NCBI GenBank assembly: GCA_049652745.1 | Contig: JBASEY010000023.1 | Coordinates: 62,001-126,000 of the forward strand | Length of the DNA: 64,000 bases | Source of the DNA: JBASEY01 sp049652745 | GTDB lineage: Bacteria > CSSED10-310 | Reading direction: 5' to 3' | Shown here: piece by piece, positions 33,146-42,551 of the stretch | Layout of the letters: every line of letters starts with the position of its first letter | How positions within the stretch are numbered: the first letter of the stretch is position 1 | Translations under genes and position numbers: made by a program | Notes under the pieces: generated by a model | What the model was told of the DNA's origin: nothing | The model's input: only the letters and a program-made list of their open reading frames with translations | The model's database searches: none

Positions 33146-34066
33146 ATGCCGAAACCAAATCTTGGCGGACAAGCAGTCCTGGAAGGACTGATGATGCAGA
33201 CGCCGGAAAAAATGGCTATTGCAGTGCGTTGCAGAAATGGTTCGATCGTTTTATTAAAAGACTCAACAATACATTATTTATCAGCCGGAAAATTCGGCAG
33301 AATTCCTGTTTTAAGGGGTATTATTGCAGTCATGCAATCTATTTTTGCGGGTTTCCGGGCACTGGAGGTATCATCAAAAATCTTTTTACAAGATGCTGAA
33401 AAACCTGATGACAATTCCTCAAAGACAGATTTGCAGCAATCTGAGAATGCTCCGCTTTCTTCCCTTACCGCCTATATCGCTACAATAGTGTTTCTGATCA
33501 CTATTTATATGTTGGTCATTTTCCCCGGGTCATTTCTGAAAATTCTTTCAATAGAATCACTATCGACATCCGCCTTATTTCCTTTTTACGAGTCATTATT
33601 AAGCCTTGTCCTTATTATTCTCTATCTTTTGGCTATCTCGTTTATTCCGGAAGTTTACAGGACTTTTCAATATCACGGAGCCGAACACAAGGTTATCAAC
33701 GCATATGAACAAAACGTAGACTTAAGTCTTGACGCAATCCGCCAATGCTCCCGATTTCATCCAAGGTGTGGAACATTGTTTCTGTTCTATAGTTTTATAA
33801 TTGGAATGTTAGGGTTTTCTTTTCTGCCTAAAGATGGTCCTATCTGGTTTCATGTTCTTGCCAGAATCTTTTCGTTACCGTTAATACTCGGCTTCTCGTT
33901 CGAATTCTTAGCTTATCTTGATAAAAAGAGCGGTCGATTTGCTAAATTTCTAGTGGCGCCGGGGCTGGTAATTCAAAATTTAACAACCAGAGAGCCTGAG
34001 GACACACACCTGGAAGTGGGCTTGCACGCTTTGCTTGCCTTGTTGGAAGATTCCACTTTCCAATAA
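33146..34066 (+). CDS. DUF1385 family membrane protein (YqhQ-like)
   Basis: A 306-residue protein of unknown function commonly found between rpmE and prfA. Visible features are the N-terminal GGQAVLEGLMMQTPEKMAIA motif (in-family hallmark), hydrophobic helices at about 110-130, 145-170, 205-230 and 232-255, and the conserved YHGAEHKVINAYE and CSRFHPRCGT segments. The last two look like ligand or metal sites (His, Glu, Cys). The position next to ribosome-related genes is conserved, but no function should be claimed. Confidence 0.9.
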   Translation: MPKPNLGGQAVLEGLMMQTPEKMAIAVRCRNGSIVLLKDSTIHYLSAGKFGRIPVLRGIIAVMQSIFAGFRALEVSSKIFLQDAEKPDDNSSKTDLQQSENAPLSSLTAYIATIVFLITIYMLVIFPGSFLKILSIESLSTSALFPFYESLLSLVLIILYLLAISFIPEVYRTFQYHGAEHKVINAYEQNVDLSLDAIRQCSRFHPRCGTLFLFYSFIIGMLGFSFLPKDGPIWFHVLARIFSLPLILGFSFEFLAYLDKKSGRFAKFLVAPGLVIQNLTTREPEDTHLEVGLHALLALLEDSTFQ

Positions 34067-34100
34067 CTTTTTTTTTATACTCAGTGAGAGGTTTACTGCC

Positions 34101-35171
34101 ATGCTAACTAAACTTGAGTCTTATCTCCATAAATATAACGAATTATCTAAAAAATTATCCGATCCTGGAATTATAGGAGATCGCGAATTGTATCTTGCTT
34201 TAAACAAAGAATTTTCAGAAGTGCAGGAGTTTTGCGAGATTTACCATAAGTTAAAGAAGGCTTATGATAATTTATCAGGTGTTTGTGAAATTCTTGAAGT
34301 CGAAGAAGATGAAGATTTGATCAGTCTGGCGAAGGTAGAGGCTGCCGATTTAGAGAAAAAAATTCAAGATCTTGAAAAACAAGCGGAAATGCTGTTAAAT
34401 CCTGCAGATCCATATGATGTAAAGAATGTTATTTTAGAAATCCGGGCTGGAACAGGTGGGGAAGAGGCCGGCTTGTTTGCCGCGGATTTATTCAAAATGT
34501 ATATGCGATATGCAGAAAAGAAAAAGTGGAAAGTAGAAATTCTCAGCCAGTCCTTAAGCGATCTTGATGGCTTTAAAGAAGTCATTACCATGATTTCAGG
34601 GCAACATGCGTATGGAACGTTGAAATATGAAGGTGGGGTGCATCGAGTTCAGCGAGTGCCCCAAACTGAAGCCAGTGGTAGAATACATACATCTGCAGTT
34701 ACCGTTGCAGTTTTACCCGAAGCTGAGCAGTTGGAAGTTGAAATTGATCCCAATGACATCAGGATCGATGTCTTTCGATCGAGCGGGCCCGGTGGGCAAA
34801 GTGTCAATACCACGGATTCCGCGGTAAGGATTACTCATATTCCGACAGGTTTGGTGGTTAGTTGCCAGAACGAAAAAAGTCAACTTAAAAACAAGAGTCA
34901 GGGACTGAAAATTCTTTATTCTCGTCTGTTGGACATCAAACGTAGAGAGCAGGAAGAGAAAATCTCCGCTGAAAGGCGTGAGATGGTTTCGACTGGGGAT
35001 CGGAGCGCTAAAATACGAACATATAATTATCCACAATCGCGCATAACCGATCATAGGATAAACTTCACAACGCATAACCTTGAAGGTGTCCTTCAAGGTG
35101 ATCTGGATGACATCATCGATGCGCTTCATGATTATTATAGGCTCAAAGCCCTAGAAAAGCCTGCGGCTTGA
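34101..35171 (+). CDS. prfA: Peptide chain release factor 1
   Basis: Release factor for UAA and UAG codons. The tripeptide anticodon region fits RF1 (RVPQTEASGRIHTSA, a PxT-type motif) and the GGQ motif is Gly231-Gly232-Gln233 (SGPGGQSVN). I start it at the ATG at 34101 (356 residues, ribosome site GAGAGG upstream) and reject a longer frame from 34035 that overlaps the DUF1385 gene. PrmC, which methylates the GGQ glutamine, is encoded 16 bases downstream. Confidence 0.96.
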   Translation: MLTKLESYLHKYNELSKKLSDPGIIGDRELYLALNKEFSEVQEFCEIYHKLKKAYDNLSGVCEILEVEEDEDLISLAKVEAADLEKKIQDLEKQAEMLLNPADPYDVKNVILEIRAGTGGEEAGLFAADLFKMYMRYAEKKKWKVEILSQSLSDLDGFKEVITMISGQHAYGTLKYEGGVHRVQRVPQTEASGRIHTSAVTVAVLPEAEQLEVEIDPNDIRIDVFRSSGPGGQSVNTTDSAVRITHIPTGLVVSCQNEKSQLKNKSQGLKILYSRLLDIKRREQEEKISAERREMVSTGDRSAKIRTYNYPQSRITDHRINFTTHNLEGVLQGDLDDIIDALHDYYRLKALEKPAA

Positions 35172-35187
35172 ACTGGGAAAATTTGCT

Positions 35188-36054
35188 GTGCAGACGTGGA
35201 CTATTAGAAAACTGATCACATGGACAGCAGAATGGTTCAAAAATTTCGACATAGCTACACCCAGGCTCGATGCTGAAATATTGCTATCTCATACTATTAA
35301 CTGTACACGCCTTGACCTATATCTTGATCCGGACAAACCTGTTACTGATACTGAGCGAGCGGCCTTTCGATCTCATATCAAACGACGAGCTAACCGTGAG
35401 CCAATCGCCTATATAATAGGCTCCAAAGAATTTTGGGGACGCAATTTTTCAGTGGATCCGCGGGTTCTCATCCCTCGACCGGAAACGGAAACCTTGATCG
35501 AGGCGGCATTATCCAAAATCCCAGAGAAAGCTCCCTGGCTGGTAGCTGATCTGGGAACAGGCTCTGGTTGTATTGCAATAACTATTGCATTGGAAAAACC
35601 TGATGTTAAGGTGATTGCATCCGATATATCCGCCGGCTCTATTGAGGTGGCTAAAATGAATGCCTTCAATTTAGGCGCGAGCGATCGAATTATGTGGCGA
35701 CAAGGCTCCTGGTGCACGGTCTTCAATTCGTTAATTCAGCCGAAATCGTTGGATCTTCTACTGACCAATCCGCCGTATATTGCTTCTGGTGAGCTGCTTG
35801 AATTGCAGCCTGAGATCTCTAAATATGAGCCTGACATTGCTTTGGATGGGGGGAAGGATGGACTACAAGCATATAAAGAACTCGTACAAGAAGCAGTTTT
35901 CTGGCTGAAATCCGGAAGTTGGATTATAATGGAAATCGGGTATAGGCAGGGAGAAGACATCAAAGGTATTTTAAAGGAAGCCTCGTTTGTTTCCATTGAA
36001 ATCATAAAGGATGCTTCAGGAAAAGACCGTGTTATATCGGCGATGAAACCATAA
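35188..36054 (+). CDS. prmC: Peptide chain release factor N5-glutamine methyltransferase
   Basis: SAM-dependent methylase of the release-factor GGQ glutamine. The 288-residue chain has an N-terminal helical domain (FDIATPRLDAEILLSH), the SAM loop VADLGTGSGCIA and the active-site NPPY at 194-197. PRVLIPRPETE is a typical PrmC segment. The start is GTG. Gene order prfA-prmC is the standard pairing. Fully conventional. Confidence 0.95.
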   Translation: MQTWTIRKLITWTAEWFKNFDIATPRLDAEILLSHTINCTRLDLYLDPDKPVTDTERAAFRSHIKRRANREPIAYIIGSKEFWGRNFSVDPRVLIPRPETETLIEAALSKIPEKAPWLVADLGTGSGCIAITIALEKPDVKVIASDISAGSIEVAKMNAFNLGASDRIMWRQGSWCTVFNSLIQPKSLDLLLTNPPYIASGELLELQPEISKYEPDIALDGGKDGLQAYKELVQEAVFWLKSGSWIIMEIGYRQGEDIKGILKEASFVSIEIIKDASGKDRVISAMKP

Positions 36055-36082
36055 TCGTTATAAGTAAAGTGAAGGGAGACTT

Positions 36083-37345
36083 ATGCAGGAGTTAAAGATT
36101 TTAGGCGGTAGGCCGTTAAAGGGTGAAATCAGGATATCGGGCGCCAAAAATGCCGCTCTTCCGGCTTTGGCGGCATGTTTGTTGACAGATGAAACCGTCA
36201 CTTTACGAAATATGCCTAATGTTAAAGATATTTCCAGCATGTGTTATCTGTTGGAAGCATTGGGGGCAACTATCGAAAGGCGCGGAGAAACCGTTGTGGT
36301 TGACTCCTTCGGCGTCAATAGTTATACGGCGCCGCATGAACTGGTGCGCAAAATGCGGGCCTCAGTTCTGGTTATGGGTCCTTTATTGGCTAGATTTGGG
36401 AAAGCTGAGGTGGCTTTACCTGGGGGCTGTACGATAGGAAACAGACCCATAGACCTTCACCTTGCAGCAATGCAAAAGCTTGGCGCTGAACTGACCCTGA
36501 TCAAGGGTGATAATCATTTGGTATGTCCCAGATTAAAGGGAACCCATATCTATTTTGATAGGCCGACTGTCACAGGAACGGAAAACGTAATGATGGCAGC
36601 TGTAAAAGCAGAGGGAGAGACCATTCTTGAAAATGCTGCTCGAGAGCCGGAAGTAGTCAACCTGTCCGAGCTTCTTATAAAGATGGGAGCTTCCATATCA
36701 GGCGCTGGGACGGATACAATAAAAATTGAGGGTGTAAAGCATTTGAGTTCTGCTGAACACGAGATTATTCCGGATCGAATCGAAGCCGGCACATATGCAT
36801 TGGCTGGAGCTATTACAGGCGGTGACGTTACGTTGACAGGCGCATCGGGCGCTATGATTTCATCTTTATTGGTCAAAATGGAAAATGCCGGCTGTCAAAT
36901 TCAGGAAACAGAGGAGGGTTTGACCATAAGTGGAAAACCTCCTTTTTCCCCAGTAGATATCAGTACGGCCGAATACCCAGGCTTTCCAACAGATTTACAG
37001 GCCCAATTTACTGCTTTTATGTGTTTGGCTGACGGCAAGAGTGTCATTACTGAAAATATTTTTGAAGACCGTTTCAAGCATGTTCCCGAAATGAATCGCC
37101 TTGGCGCCGACATCACGATTCGTGGCGCCAGCGCTTTTGTCAGAGGTGTTGATAGATTGAGAGGTGCGACGGTCACCGCGTCCGATCTTCGAGCCAGCGC
37201 TTCGTTGGTGTTGGCCGGTCTCGCTGCTGAAGGGGAAACTCGTGTACTTCGAGTCTACCATCTCGATCGCGGCTATGACTCCATGGAAACCAAGTTGTCT
37301 TTATTAGGAGCCGATATTGTCAGGGTTGAAGGAACTGGTCCGTGA
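36083..37345 (+). CDS. murA: UDP-N-acetylglucosamine 1-carboxyvinyltransferase
   Basis: First committed step of peptidoglycan synthesis: transfer of enolpyruvate to UDP-GlcNAc in the cytosol. The catalytic Cys116 lies in LPGGCTIGNRPIDLH and predicts fosfomycin sensitivity in principle. Other family segments are SGAKNAALPALAA at the start, GTENVMMAA, and DLRASASLVLAGLAA near the end. The 420-residue length is normal. It overlaps mutS2 by 4 bases (GTGA). Confidence 0.97.
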   Translation: MQELKILGGRPLKGEIRISGAKNAALPALAACLLTDETVTLRNMPNVKDISSMCYLLEALGATIERRGETVVVDSFGVNSYTAPHELVRKMRASVLVMGPLLARFGKAEVALPGGCTIGNRPIDLHLAAMQKLGAELTLIKGDNHLVCPRLKGTHIYFDRPTVTGTENVMMAAVKAEGETILENAAREPEVVNLSELLIKMGASISGAGTDTIKIEGVKHLSSAEHEIIPDRIEAGTYALAGAITGGDVTLTGASGAMISSLLVKMENAGCQIQETEEGLTISGKPPFSPVDISTAEYPGFPTDLQAQFTAFMCLADGKSVITENIFEDRFKHVPEMNRLGADITIRGASAFVRGVDRLRGATVTASDLRASASLVLAGLAAEGETRVLRVYHLDRGYDSMETKLSLLGADIVRVEGTGP

Positions 37346-39780
37346 ATACGCATGCATTGAAGGTTCTGGGTTATGCACAACTGAAAGAATTTTTATCACG
37401 ATATACCGATTCTGAAATTACCCAGCAGAAGGTTTTATCGATGAAACCTTCCTGTAATTACAAGCTCATTCTCAGCCAGTCGATGGAACTAGCCGAGTAT
37501 CGATATTTGTTGACCAGCGGCCAAATAATTCCCTCGTTTTCTGCACCAAAAACTTTTCTCATCGAGAGCTTTCAATCCTCTACCATTAAAGGTTGGAGGC
37601 TTTCACCAGAAAAAATTGCCGCCACCGGTGAACTTCTGCAGCAGGTCGAAGCCGTCAGAAAAGGTTTCATCGATCTTGAAAATATACCATTGATCAAAGA
37701 CAGGGTTGCCAAACTTACGGTATTGCCGGAGCTGACTCGGATGATTATAAAATCGGTCAGCCCGGAAGGTGAGATTTTAGACAAAGCTTCTTCGGAACTG
37801 GCACGAATCCGCCGCACTATGAAAAGGCATCAAGAACGGATTCGCGGCAAAATGGAAGAAATGGCCGAGTTTTATTATAAAAAAGGTGTTTTGCAGGATC
37901 CCATCGTTACGATGCGACAAGGGCGTTACGTTCTTCCGGTCAGGGCGGGATCCATACGGGAGTTACCAGGCATAGTCCACGATAAATCGTCTTCCGGGGC
38001 AACATTTTTCATTGAACCAAATGTCTCTATCAATGATTCGAATGCGTTGAGCAAGCTCGAAGCTGATGAGCGGCACGAAGTCCAAAAAATTTTATTGGCT
38101 TTGACTGAAGCCATTGGTAAAAAATCCGATTTATTGAAAGAAAACCTGGAAATTATCGTCGAAATGGATTTTATACGTTCAAAAGCTCATTTCTCTGAAG
38201 AGATAAAAGCCACTTGTATTCCTATCAAACCTTCTCCCTACATCGATTTAAAAGGATGTAAGAACCCACTTCTATTATTGCACCGGCTACATTCACCAAT
38301 TCAAGAAGAACGTAACAAACCGGTTGTTCCGATTGATATCGAGCTCGATCCCGAAGAGAGAATGCTTGTTATTACCGGCCCTAATACCGGTGGTAAGACT
38401 GTCGCATTAAAAACGCTGGGCATTTCTCTATTGATGATACAGTCAGGTTTGCACCCAGTTTGCAGTGAATTTTCCAGTTTCGGTATTTTTGACAATATTT
38501 TTGCCGACATCGGCGATGAACAGAGCTTGGAACAGAGTCTGTCGACATTCTCTTCTCATATCAGCCATATTATCACGATCCTGGAAGAAGCCGATATGAA
38601 CTCATTAGCGCTTTTGGATGAGCTTGGCGCGGGAACGGATCCGGAAGAGGGATCAGCTCTCGGCATAGCAATTTTAAAAGAGCTTCTTCGAAAACAAGTT
38701 TATACGGTAGTCAACACGCACCATAACTCTATAAAGGCTTTTGCGTTTACTACTCCAGGCATAAAAAATGCGGCAATGGAATTCGACAGCCAATCTTTAC
38801 AACCTACTTACCGAATTTTAATGGGGAAAATCGGGCAGTCCAATGCGCTTTCAATTGCGGCCAAGCTTGGAATACCGGATCACGTTTTAAAAGATGTCAA
38901 AAACATACTCTCAGATAAAACGAAGGATCTACAAAGAATGCTCGATATTGTCGAGCAAAGGCGGCAGGCAGCAGAAAAAAAGATTGCTCAGGCTGACAGC
39001 GAAAAAACCAGGGCTAAAGAGCTGCGGAAAGCTCGTGAGGATGTTTTAGAGAAGGCAAGACAAGAGGCGAAAGCAATTTTAGAAAAAGCTGTTCATCAAT
39101 CGCAAGTGATACTCTCTGAGCTTCACCACGAGTATGCCGAATTGAAAAAAGAAATTAAGCGGTTGAGAAAAATTGAGAAAACCGCAAGTGCAGATTCTGT
39201 AAATGAGCCTGATCAATTGGAATTAAAACAGCGTTTGGAAAAATTGGGAAACGCAGTTTCAACACTTAAAGAAATGATTTATGGAGATTTCCATGAAAAG
39301 GGCCCCGATCGACACGTGAATGCTGGAGACACCGTTATATTGAAACGTTTCGACAAACGGGTAAAAGTCCTTCACGTGGAAGGAGATGATCGGTTAATCG
39401 TGGAACTAAATAGTAAAAAAATCCGTGTATCATTGAAAGATATTTTACGCTTGATGCCTGATGAAATCGTGGAAGCCGATAGTAAGCAATTTACCAATGA
39501 TGTCCAAGTCGAATTCTCGGATTCAGATGTTCCACCTTTGCGATTGAATCTGATTGGAAAGACACGGGAAGAAGCTCTTGATGAGTTGGAGCGCTATATG
39601 GACAGAGTGATTCGATCGGGGTTGCCGCAAGTGACGATAATCCATGGCTTTGGAACAGGAACGCTTCAAAATACAGTGGTTAAATTCTTGAAAAAGACTC
39701 CTCAAGTCATCCGGGCAAGAAGCGGGGAACCCGTTGAAGGTGGTGGGGGAGTCACGGTGGTCGAATTGAAGGCCACATAA
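37342..39780 (+). CDS. mutS2: MutS2 family protein (ATPase with Smr endonuclease domain)
   Basis: An 812-residue MutS2: MutS-like core without mismatch-recognition domain, ABC ATPase (Walker A ITGPNTGGKTVALKTL, signature and Walker B SLALLDELGAGTDPEEGSALG in parts), long coiled coil (about 515-620) and a C-terminal Smr nuclease domain (LNLIGKTREEALDELE and HGFGTGTL). Roles known for the family are suppression of homologous recombination and rescue of collided ribosomes. The start is GTG overlapping murA; dnaG follows 15 bases later. Confidence 0.95.
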   Translation: MNTHALKVLGYAQLKEFLSRYTDSEITQQKVLSMKPSCNYKLILSQSMELAEYRYLLTSGQIIPSFSAPKTFLIESFQSSTIKGWRLSPEKIAATGELLQQVEAVRKGFIDLENIPLIKDRVAKLTVLPELTRMIIKSVSPEGEILDKASSELARIRRTMKRHQERIRGKMEEMAEFYYKKGVLQDPIVTMRQGRYVLPVRAGSIRELPGIVHDKSSSGATFFIEPNVSINDSNALSKLEADERHEVQKILLALTEAIGKKSDLLKENLEIIVEMDFIRSKAHFSEEIKATCIPIKPSPYIDLKGCKNPLLLLHRLHSPIQEERNKPVVPIDIELDPEERMLVITGPNTGGKTVALKTLGISLLMIQSGLHPVCSEFSSFGIFDNIFADIGDEQSLEQSLSTFSSHISHIITILEEADMNSLALLDELGAGTDPEEGSALGIAILKELLRKQVYTVVNTHHNSIKAFAFTTPGIKNAAMEFDSQSLQPTYRILMGKIGQSNALSIAAKLGIPDHVLKDVKNILSDKTKDLQRMLDIVEQRRQAAEKKIAQADSEKTRAKELRKAREDVLEKARQEAKAILEKAVHQSQVILSELHHEYAELKKEIKRLRKIEKTASADSVNEPDQLELKQRLEKLGNAVSTLKEMIYGDFHEKGPDRHVNAGDTVILKRFDKRVKVLHVEGDDRLIVELNSKKIRVSLKDILRLMPDEIVEADSKQFTNDVQVEFSDSDVPPLRLNLIGKTREEALDELERYMDRVIRSGLPQVTIIHGFGTGTLQNTVVKFLKKTPQVIRARSGEPVEGGGGVTVVELKAT

Positions 39781-39795
39781 GAAGATCGGTATTCC

Positions 39796-41634
39796 ATGGC
39801 TTATAAAAAAATACCAGAGGAAATTATCGACTTAATTCGTGAGCGTGTGTCGATAGAAAGAGTTATCGGTGAATATGTCCCTTTAAAAAAATCCGGGCAC
39901 CGCTTTAAAGGTCTTTGCCCATTCCACCAGGAAAAAACGCCTTCTTTTACGGTAAATACCGATTTACAAATTTTTAAATGCTTTGGTTGCGGTGAAAGCG
40001 GGAATGTGTTCAATTTCTTGATGAAATATGAAAATATTTCATTTTTGGAAGCCGTCCAAAAACTTGCATTATCTGCTGGTATAGAAATTCCTGAAATGTC
40101 GCTCGAGTCTCCGCAAGACAAGTCCGAGAAAGCGAATGTTTTTGAGATTATGAACAAAGCCTGGAAATTATTCGCCAACGTTCTTCTAACCGCTGAAAAC
40201 GCCGAAAATGCCCGTCAATACTTGCTACGGCGGGGAATACAACGAAAGCATATTATACAATACGGTCTAGGTTATGCACCGGATCAATGGGACTTTTTAG
40301 TGGCACGTTTCAAATCTGACCCAGAACTGTTGATTTCTTCAGGCTTGGCTATACGTCAACAAGAAACAGGAAAATTATATGATCGATTTCGCAATAGGAT
40401 CATGTTTCCCATTCGTGAGCCGCAAAAAGGCAGGATTGTCGCTTTTGGAGGCCGCACTCTCGGTGATGATCCAGCTAAATATATCAATTCACCCGAAACG
40501 ATTATTTATCGAAAAAGTCAGATCTTGTATGGCTTGTTTGAAAGTAAAAAGACTATTCAGTCCTCAAGAGAAACAATCGTTGTGGAGGGGTATTTTGATC
40601 GAATATCGATGGATATTGCCGGATTCAACAATGTGGTGGCTCCCTGCGGCACTTCCATCACTCATGACCAAATCAGGTTGTTGAAAAGATTTACCGACAC
40701 CTGTTTTATACTATTTGATTCAGACGGCGCCGGCATTAAAGCCGCGCAAAGAGCTTTAGAAATAGGCCTTGAAATGGGATTAAAAACCTTGGCGGTTCCC
40801 CTTCCCAAAGGTAAAGACCCCGATGAAATTCTTCGAGAACAAGGTAAAGAAAAACTTGAAAGGCACCTAAATAATGCTATATCCGGTATAGATTTTCTTA
40901 TCGAGTGTGCTTCAAGTATTTATGATTTGGATATTCCAAAAGGCCGAAGAAATGTGGTTGAAACGTTGATTCCGTTTCTATTGGAAGTCAATGATGATAT
41001 TGACAGAGGCGCTTACATTGCCAGGATAGCAAACCTGGTTGGAGTGCCTTCGGAAGCAATTTTAGAATTGTTGAGACGAAGTCGATCAAGAAGGGATAAA
41101 GCCGACGGAGTAATAGCTGGAAATTCATCTTCATCAAACCAGTTGCTGGAAGGAAAAAGTTCGACTATTGATTCTTTGATTCTTGTAGAAAAAGAACTGT
41201 TTCATTTTCTGATAAAAAATCCGGAATATCTCGTTTGGGCGGAAAATCCTATTCATCCAGAATCTATGCTGTCGAAAACAGCACAGAAAATTTACGAATC
41301 TTTGAAAAAAGAATATGGTGATAACGGAAATTTAGCGGTCGATAGAATTATTGGAACATTATCGAACCACAAACTTCAGAAGATTTTTATCGATCTGTTT
41401 GAAGATTCAGACAGCAAACCCTTATTGAGACATAAAACGGCAGCAGTGCTCTTTCAGTCTCTGGTTTGGCGATTAAAAGAAAAAACACTTCTGAAAGAGC
41501 TGGAATCGGTGCATAGAGAAATATCATCTTCTCCTGCCAACCCGAAGAAGACTGAAGCCCTTTTAATGCGTAAACTCGAAATATTGAACGAGTTAAGTTC
41601 AAAATCATTTCTTGACCAAGAGGACGAGCAGTGA
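39796..41634 (+). CDS. dnaG: DNA primase
   Basis: Synthesises RNA primers at replication forks. The N-terminal zinc site is Cys41, His44, Cys62, Cys65 (CPFHQEKTPSF, CFGCGESGN). The RNA-polymerase core carries FGGRTLGDDPAKYINSPET and the TOPRIM motifs VVEGYFDRISM and FDSDGAG. A less conserved C-terminal helicase-binding region completes the 612 residues. The start is ATG. The tRNA(CAU) begins 16 bases after the stop. No rpoD follows, unlike the Firmicutes dnaG-rpoD pair. Confidence 0.96.
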   Translation: MAYKKIPEEIIDLIRERVSIERVIGEYVPLKKSGHRFKGLCPFHQEKTPSFTVNTDLQIFKCFGCGESGNVFNFLMKYENISFLEAVQKLALSAGIEIPEMSLESPQDKSEKANVFEIMNKAWKLFANVLLTAENAENARQYLLRRGIQRKHIIQYGLGYAPDQWDFLVARFKSDPELLISSGLAIRQQETGKLYDRFRNRIMFPIREPQKGRIVAFGGRTLGDDPAKYINSPETIIYRKSQILYGLFESKKTIQSSRETIVVEGYFDRISMDIAGFNNVVAPCGTSITHDQIRLLKRFTDTCFILFDSDGAGIKAAQRALEIGLEMGLKTLAVPLPKGKDPDEILREQGKEKLERHLNNAISGIDFLIECASSIYDLDIPKGRRNVVETLIPFLLEVNDDIDRGAYIARIANLVGVPSEAILELLRRSRSRRDKADGVIAGNSSSSNQLLEGKSSTIDSLILVEKELFHFLIKNPEYLVWAENPIHPESMLSKTAQKIYESLKKEYGDNGNLAVDRIIGTLSNHKLQKIFIDLFEDSDSKPLLRHKTAAVLFQSLVWRLKEKTLLKELESVHREISSSPANPKKTEALLMRKLEILNELSSKSFLDQEDEQ

Positions 41635-41650
41635 TAAGGTTTCATTTTCG

Positions 41651-41724
41651 GGGCCCATAGCTCAGTTGGCTAGAGCTACCGGCTCATAACCGGTTGGTCG
41701 TAGGTTCGAGTCCTACTGGGCCCA
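41651..41724 (+). tRNA. tRNA with CAU anticodon (elongator Met or Ile2)
   Basis: A 74-base cloverleaf: acceptor GGGCCCA/TGGGCCC, D arm GCTC/GAGC, anticodon stem ACCGG/CCGGT with loop CTCATAA (CAT at 41685-41687), T arm GTAGG-TTCGAGT-CCTAC, discriminator A. CCA is not encoded. The body resembles both elongator Met and lysidine-modified Ile2 tRNAs of other bacteria, and I cannot decide between them. The first acceptor pair is normal, so it is not the initiator. It is probably co-transcribed with dnaG. Confidence 0.95.
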
Positions 41725-41784
41725 TGATGAACCAGTCATGGAGGCTGAAAGTATGATGTTACAGCCAACGTTGTGTTTTCTTTT

Positions 41785-41820
41785 ACGGGGTGTATCGCTT
41801 TGATACACCCCGTTTTTTTT
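41785..41820 (+). terminator. Strong rho-independent terminator after dnaG-tRNA
   Basis: A perfect 12-bp stem ACGGGGTGTATC (41785-41796) and GATACACCCCGT (41802-41813), loop GCTTT, then a run of eight T (41813-41820). It ends the rho-to-tRNA transcription unit 61 bases after the tRNA. Confidence 0.93.
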
Positions 41821-41837
41821 AGGGGAGGGGATAATAA

Positions 41838-42551
41838 TTGCATCCGGATTTACAATTGTTGATAGAAATCCAGTCTTATTCAGATAAAAGGGCGAAGTCA
41901 CAAATTCGATGCCGGGAAATTCCTGAGCAGATCAACGAGCTTGATGAAGAATTGATGTGTTTGAAGAAAAAAGTCGAGCATTTCCAGGAAAAAATTCGAG
42001 AATACAAACTTAAAATCAATATATGTGAAGGAAAGATAAAGGAATTAAAAGAGAAACAGGGTAATCATCGGGCGCAATTGTTCAAGTTGAAATCAAATAG
42101 AGAATATCAAGCGATGAACACAGAGATTGAACTGTTGGCTGAAAAGATATCGCTGTTGGAAACCGAAATCATCGAAAGCATGGAAATTATCGACAAGGCT
42201 CGTGACGAATATGACGCCGGCAAAGAGAAATTATCTTCTGAAGAAGATCGATTGACGAAAGACAAAAAGCGGCTGGATTCTGAGTTACAGAATGAGAAAC
42301 TCCAACTGGGTGGATTTGAAAAAGCCTATCTTGAAAAGAGAAACGCTTTGTCGGAAGAATTGTTGGATCGTTATGACAGGCTTATTCGCAAACATGGCCG
42401 GGCAGTTGCAGAACTTGTAGAAAAAAATTGTGGAAATTGTTGTATGAGAGTGCAGCCGCAAATTGCTGCTGCTGTTCAGAGCAATTCCGAACTTGTCAAT
42501 TGTGACAAGTGTGGTGTGTTTTTATTTGTCAAAGAAGGCGTCGTCGAATAG
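41838..42551 (+). CDS. Coiled-coil protein with C4 zinc ribbon (DUF164/CdsZ-like)
   Basis: A 237-residue protein: about 170 residues of continuous charged coiled coil (for example MCLKKKVEHFQEKIREYKLK), including the family segment LKSNREYQAMNTEIE, then a zinc ribbon CGNCCMRV...NCDKCG. This matches the C4-type zinc ribbon (DUF164) family, possibly binding nucleic acid or acting as a chaperone. The TTG start is supported by GGAGGGG about 7 bases upstream. Its last 76 bases overlap the convergent Y-family polymerase gene, an unusually long convergent overlap. Confidence 0.85.
   Translation: MHPDLQLLIEIQSYSDKRAKSQIRCREIPEQINELDEELMCLKKKVEHFQEKIREYKLKINICEGKIKELKEKQGNHRAQLFKLKSNREYQAMNTEIELLAEKISLLETEIIESMEIIDKARDEYDAGKEKLSSEEDRLTKDKKRLDSELQNEKLQLGGFEKAYLEKRNALSEELLDRYDRLIRKHGRAVAELVEKNCGNCCMRVQPQIAAAVQSNSELVNCDKCGVFLFVKEGVVE

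Noticed and set aside
34035..34100. Longer prfA frame
   Set aside because: The extension overlaps the end of the DUF1385 gene and precedes the ribosome site of the ATG at 34101.
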